This document shows, piece after piece, positions 60,176 through 64,000 of a stretch of DNA of 64,000 bases. The notes below the pieces were generated by a model, which was not told where the DNA came from, did no database searches, and saw only the letters and a list, made by a program, of their open reading frames with translations. The stretch is from Apodemia mormo (lineage: Eukaryota; Arthropoda; Insecta; Lepidoptera; Riodinidae): positions 11,829,501 through 11,893,500 of the forward strand of contig JAUPFN010000002.1 of the NCBI GenBank assembly GCA_036924255.1, given 5' to 3'. A program made the position numbers and the translations under genes. Each line of letters begins with the position of its first letter. The stretch's first letter is position 1.

Positions 60176-61211
60176 ATGGAATTAAGTCGAAAAGATTTTA
60201 GAGCGATGATTTTTTATGATTTTAAAAGTTCTCTTTCTCCGCAAGACTGTGCCGCTCGTCTTCAAAATGGTTTTGGGAGAGAAGCACCTTGTTGAGCACC
60301 GTGAGGCGATGGTTTGCTTAATTTGAGAGAGGTCGAGTTTTTTACATGACGAATTTCGTGAAGGGCGGCCTCCAACTGCCGTCAACGAAATTAATGTGGC
60401 TACTGTTAAGCGGTTAATTGAAGAAAACCCCCGGATTACCTATGAGACAACTCGAGGAATATTGGGGATTGGTATGAGCCAAATTTAGAAAATTTTACAC
60501 GAAGAATTGAAAGTTCGGAAACTTTGTTGTCGTTGGATCCCTCATGAAATGACAGCGGAGCAGAAGTGGGCTAGCGTGGAATGGTGCACACAGATGCTAC
60601 TGAAGTACGACCACAGAAATTCTAATGCTGTTTATGACATTTTTTTTCATTTATTGGAACATATACTTTAAACATTCGTTAACAGAAAAGCATTGCAAAA
60701 ACCGTGTCTCGGTTTGTCCGCAAACTCGCTGTCTCGCATATTTTATACATAAGTTATTAAATAATCTATTTTTATACACTTGTAAAATATTTCTACATTG
60801 TCACAGGAGACGAAACGTGGATTTATTGTTTTGAATCCGAAAATAAACAGCAATCTTGTGAATGGGTGTTTGAAAATGAGAACAGGCCAACAAAAGTAAG
60901 ACAGGCGAGAAATGTTGGTAAAAAAATGATCGCGTTTTTATCTCAGCTACGGGTCCCATCTGTACAGTTCCACTTGAAGATCAAAAGAGTGTTAATGCCG
61001 AGTGGTATTCTATCATTTGTTTACCCAGGGAGTTAGAAAAGTTCGCGAAAGACGACCCAAAAGCCGCGTTCCCCTACACCATGATAACGCTTCTTCACAC
61101 ACGACCAACAAAACAAAGTCATTGTTAGCTTCCGAAAAAGTAGGTACATCTCGTCACTTATCCAGCGCATAGCCCCGACCTAGCATGTGCAATGCCTTTG
61201 ACCGTTGGACA
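60176..61211 (+). pseudogene. Mariner-type transposase, dead, with a 158-bp insertion
   Basis: It begins MELSRKDFRAMIFYDFKSSL with QDCAARLQN (N-terminal helix-turn-helix). A frameshift and stop follow near GREAP. The frame resumes at HDEFREGRPPTAVNEINVAT with VKRLIEENPRITYETTRGIL, then HEMTAEQKWASVEWCTQML. An insertion splits the codons for YDI-VTGDETWIY, the first catalytic Asp region. After it come ENRPTKVRQARNVGKKMI and, in another frame, PLHHDNASSHTT, the second catalytic Asp region. The frame is lost before the third Asp. Tc1/mariner transposases are normally about 345 residues; this copy cannot be functional. Confidence 0.88.
60642..60799. mobile_element. 158-bp insertion in the mariner pseudogene
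   Basis: It is flanked by ACATT at 60637-60641 and 60795-60799. Removing it and one ACATT restores the mariner reading order. It is AT-rich and without coding, and no clear terminal inverted repeat was seen, so its class is unknown. Confidence 0.7.
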
Positions 61212-61462
61212 GAGTTTTTTTTTAATACACATTAAATATGAATACATATGTCATGCGCAAGCAATATCTTACAAATACCACAAAATTTTACGAGATTGTG
61301 GATAGTACTGTACATATAGACGAAATTAGCATATAGAAAGAGAATAGTTTATTTTTTGTAAAAGTGATTTTTTTTAAGAAATACTAATTTTTTTGGGAAT
61401 AATGTTAGGTAAATTTAAGAAAAAAATCTTAAATAAACAATTTAGAATTTTTGACATCTATA

Positions 61463-61793
61463 TCTATACATGTAATAAAATCGTAGGAAAGTCAAAACTG
61501 TACATTGAATATTTTTTTAAAAGAATATTTGGGGCGTGATCTACAATCGACATCGAAGCCAAAAATATAGTTTTTAGAATTTTTGTCTATTTATCTGTAT
61601 GTCATTATGTCTGTTTGTCTGTATCCGGGGTAAACTCAAAAAGTACTGCATGGATTTACTTCAAATTTTGTATGAATATTACTAATAGGTCGGGTCAACA
61701 TATAGGCTACACATTATCACGCTATCACCTAAGGGGGAGGAGCTGTGCGGAGTAAACGAAGTCCGCGCGGACGAAGTCGTGGGCAACAGCTAG
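61463..61793 (+). mobile_element. Helitron family H, complete copy beside (AT)n
   Basis: It starts TCTATACATGTAATAAAATC and ends CAACAGCTAG, with GTCCGCGCGGAC before the end. It is flanked by A (61462) and T (61794). An (AT)n tract begins about 10 bp after the 3' end. Confidence 0.85.
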
Positions 61794-61800
61794 TAATGAC

Positions 61801-61803
<3 letters not shown>

Positions 61804-61873
<70 letters not shown>
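61804..61873. repeat. (AT)n microsatellite, ~70 bp
   Basis: Uninterrupted TA/AT dinucleotides directly downstream of a Helitron end. Tyr-Ile open frames over it are artefacts. Confidence 0.98.
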
Positions 61874-61875
<2 letters not shown>

Positions 61876-61994
61876 ATTATTAGCTGTACCATGCGCGATT
61901 GGATACGCCACCAACTAAAATTACACACACCAGACATATTACACTACCTATATAACTAGCAAAAAGCAGAGCTTTGTAAGGGCTCGCAAAGTTA

Positions 61995-62105
61995 TAATCA
62001 GAAATCAGAAGTACTTTATTCAATAAAACTTTTTACAAGTTATTTTGTCACGTCAACATATTTTTATAAAAAAACTACTTTGAAAACGCGGCCACTACCT
62101 AGTAA
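61995..62105 (-). repeat. Retroelement 3'-end repeat, inverse copy
   Basis: The inverse reads GGCCGCGTTTTC, then GTAAAAAGTTTTATTGAATA and AGTACTTCTGATTTCTGATT, matching 53115-53228. Confidence 0.5.
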
Positions 62106-62765
62106 TATTGTTACGAAAGTATTTTTATGAGAATTACGTCTTTTAATGTATGGACTTTATTTATAATTATCTAACCTAAAAAAATCCAGCGTATTTTTCA
62201 CCCAAAAATTATATTCGCATCAAAGGCGTCGTCAGGCTTTGGTCTAGGGGGCGCAGCAAAATAAAACCAAAATAAAGAAAAACATGTTTCTAAGACTAAT
62301 TTTTTTTGTACTTTACAAGAAAAATTCTTTAAAATTTTCTTAATTTATTAAAAACACGATTTCTATAATTATCAATGTTATCTACACAGAACAAATATAA
62401 AGCTTAAATCTACATATTTTATACCATATTTTCTGATTTACCTATAATATAGTACAGTCTACCTATAATATGTATAAAAAAATAGCTAAAAAAATAGTTT
62501 TTTTTATAGCAACTCAAGATCCATCTCGCGGCACCACTTCGCCGTTAAAGTCTAATATTGATACAAATCAATTTTTATTTATGGTAACTTTCTTGTAAAA
62601 GAGTTTTCAAGGAAAAATGAGTATTAAAAATGAAAGTTGATCTTATGAAGAAAAATACATTTTTTTAGTTTTTACCCCCGGGCTAAGATTGGAAATTGAT
62701 CTCAATACAATATAATCAATTAATACACTTGTACTGTTTTACAGTAATCATATTGTGAAAAGTCT
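62106..62765. other. No gene seen
   Basis: AT-rich sequence without supported coding, RNA gene or recognised repeat. Confidence 0.35.
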
Positions 62766-62767
62766 GT

Positions 62768-62985
62768 AAACGGTTGACCTTGCAGGCCATTCCTGCAACT
62801 TCCCGCTAAATTATGGTATTTTAGGCTCAAAAGAGTAAAAACTATAAGCATAGATTTTTTCAGTTCTAAGAAATATTGAAATGTCTCAATTGTTAAGTCA
62901 CAAAAAACAGCAAGAAAACACTTACTTACTTTACTTACTTACTAAATCAGTAACTTCCTTATCTACATACGTAACAGGAAGTTAA
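62768..62985 (-). mobile_element. Inverted-ended repeat family C, internally deleted copy
   Basis: It keeps both ends (CTTGCAGGCCATTCCTGCAA with CTTCCCGCTAAATT, and CTTCCTTATCTACATACGTA) but lacks about 850 bp of the middle compared with 17506-18575. Confidence 0.7.
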
Positions 62986-63063
62986 AAAGTACAAGTGTAT
63001 TAATAGATTAATATTGTATTAAAATGGAGGGAATAAAAATGAATTAAAACTACCAAGCCAATG

Positions 63064-63380
63064 CTCAAACCTAAAAGTGCAATATTTTTTCAGTAAAATA
63101 TCCCACAAAAGGGCATAGATCGTCGCCTAGTGTAGCTTTGTAGCATTTTAACTCGTTAGTTTTGTAATAGATGGCGTTAGTAGTAATAAAATTCTAATAC
63201 AACATGTGTCTTCTATTTTTTTTAATGTTTATAAAATGGTATTTAATTTTTAGAACATATCTCGACATGAATTTAAACTATCACGTCAAAGCTCAAACTT
63301 AAAAGTGCAATATTTTTCCAGTAAAATGTACCACAAAAGTGCATAGAAAGTGGCCTAGTGTAGGGCTCGCTTCGCTCGCC
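63064..63380. repeat. Pair of ~80-bp direct repeats
   Basis: CTCAAACCTAAAAGTGCAAT at about 63064 and CTCAAACTTAAAAGTGCAAT at about 63291 each continue through CCAGTAAAAT-CCACAAAAG-GCATAGA and GCCTAGTGTAG. They are spaced about 227 bp. Confidence 0.8.
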
Positions 63381-63615
63381 CTGATAATTTCTATAGATTC
63401 GCATGTTATAGGTTTCCCCAAAACGCCTCTAATAATTTTGACGAAATTTCGTATTTAAATTGTCTTTTACTGGTAAAATTGATTTAAGTAAATGTCATCT
63501 CCGAGATAATCCGTTTTCACATGAAAATATATTATCCAAGCCAAGCTCGGTTGGCCAGCTAATTTTCCATTAAGCAAATAGGATATATATTTACAACAAA
63601 ATCAGTATTTTTAAA

Positions 63616-63890
63616 CCGCCCCCTTGGTCGAGTGGTTAGCGACCCTGACTACACAATCGACGGGGCTCGGGTTCAATCCCCGACGGGGACAAGCATTTGT
63701 GTAATAAGCATATATGTTTGTTTTTCCAGGTTTGGGTGTTTATTAAATATATTCTAGTATTTATATATGTATTTCTATATATAGATATCGTTGACTAACA
63801 CCCATAATAAAAGCAAATAATTTGGTTACTTTGGGTTTAGATCTAAGTGTAATTTGTCCCGTGAATATTTATTTATTTATTAAATATTTT
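63616..63890 (+). repeat. tRNA-derived SINE, best copy
   Basis: The head has a pol III A box (TGGTCGAGTGG, exact consensus, about 63624-63634) and a B-box-like GGTTCAATCCC (63670-63680, one mismatch). The body (GGTTTGGGTGTTTATTAAAT) and an ATTT-repeat tail follow. It lacks acceptor-stem pairing and continues into the shared body, so it is a SINE and not a tRNA gene. Inverse copies are at 40893 and 47262. Confidence 0.7.
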
Positions 63891-64000
63891 TTTGTATGCG
63901 AGTGAATTCTCCCGTCAAACTCTTGAAATATGGTGTATATTTATGTTAAACAGGAAATAATACAAACTATTTCAGTATACTAATGGATCTGTAGGCATTA

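Noticed and set aside
60182..60385. Minus-strand 67-codon open frame
   Set aside because: It is antisense to the N-terminal part of the mariner transposase pseudogene.
63616..63690. A tRNA gene
   Set aside because: The A and B boxes are present but there is no acceptor-stem pairing. The sequence continues into a body shared with two other copies, so it is a SINE head.

Overview
The window looks like genomic DNA of a lepidopteran insect (moth or butterfly). It is AT-rich and intron-rich, and it is packed with transposon debris. The repeats include Helitron copies that end in a GTCCGCGCGGAC palindrome plus CTAG, a signature I associate with Lepidoptera. Family names are from sequence reading alone and no database search was run.

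Two host genes can be supported. The first is a large split gene on the minus strand. Ten exons between 55253 and 31921 join in perfect phase into 505 codons of a DBS/MCF2L-type Rho guanine-nucleotide exchange factor. They cover the CRAL-TRIO (Sec14) lipid-binding domain, the spectrin-repeat region and the start of the basic linker. The 5' exon(s) with the start codon and the 3' exons for the DH, PH and any SH3 domain were not found. They must lie outside the window or be too short or diverged to see. The second gene is a complete intronless plus-strand gene at 38916-39692, nested in an intron of the first. It encodes the meiotic RING/coiled-coil protein HEI10 (CCNB1IP1). Its only obvious poly(A) signal lies inside an exon of the host gene on the other strand, so the two mRNAs probably overlap at that point.

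Layout: 1-18.9 kb is intergenic or distal-intron DNA. It holds a terminal-inverted-repeat element, a 100-bp-arm foldback element, many copies of one interspersed repeat (family A), a dead jockey-like LINE and a 1.06-kb inverted-ended repeat (family C). 18.9-20.4 kb is a dead Harbinger transposon inside another family C copy. 21-24.7 kb holds LINE 3' ends and a Helitron. 27.7-31.9 kb is a transposon cluster: a TA-flanked MITE with long inverted repeats, a 2.7-kb inverted-ended element with degenerate tandem repeats, and a TTAA-flanked MITE. 31.9-55.3 kb is the Rho-GEF gene with HEI10 inside it. Its introns carry Helitrons, (AT)n tracts, SINE-like elements, LINE tails, small hairpins and a possible LTR. 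55.3-64 kb has no identified host exon. It holds a 53-bp-arm foldback, a LINE scrap, a dead mariner with its own 158-bp insertion, a Helitron next to (AT)n, and a tRNA-derived SINE.

The two genes have no obvious functional link. One acts in Rho-GTPase signalling at membranes and the other in meiotic crossover control. Their relationship is positional: nested and convergent.
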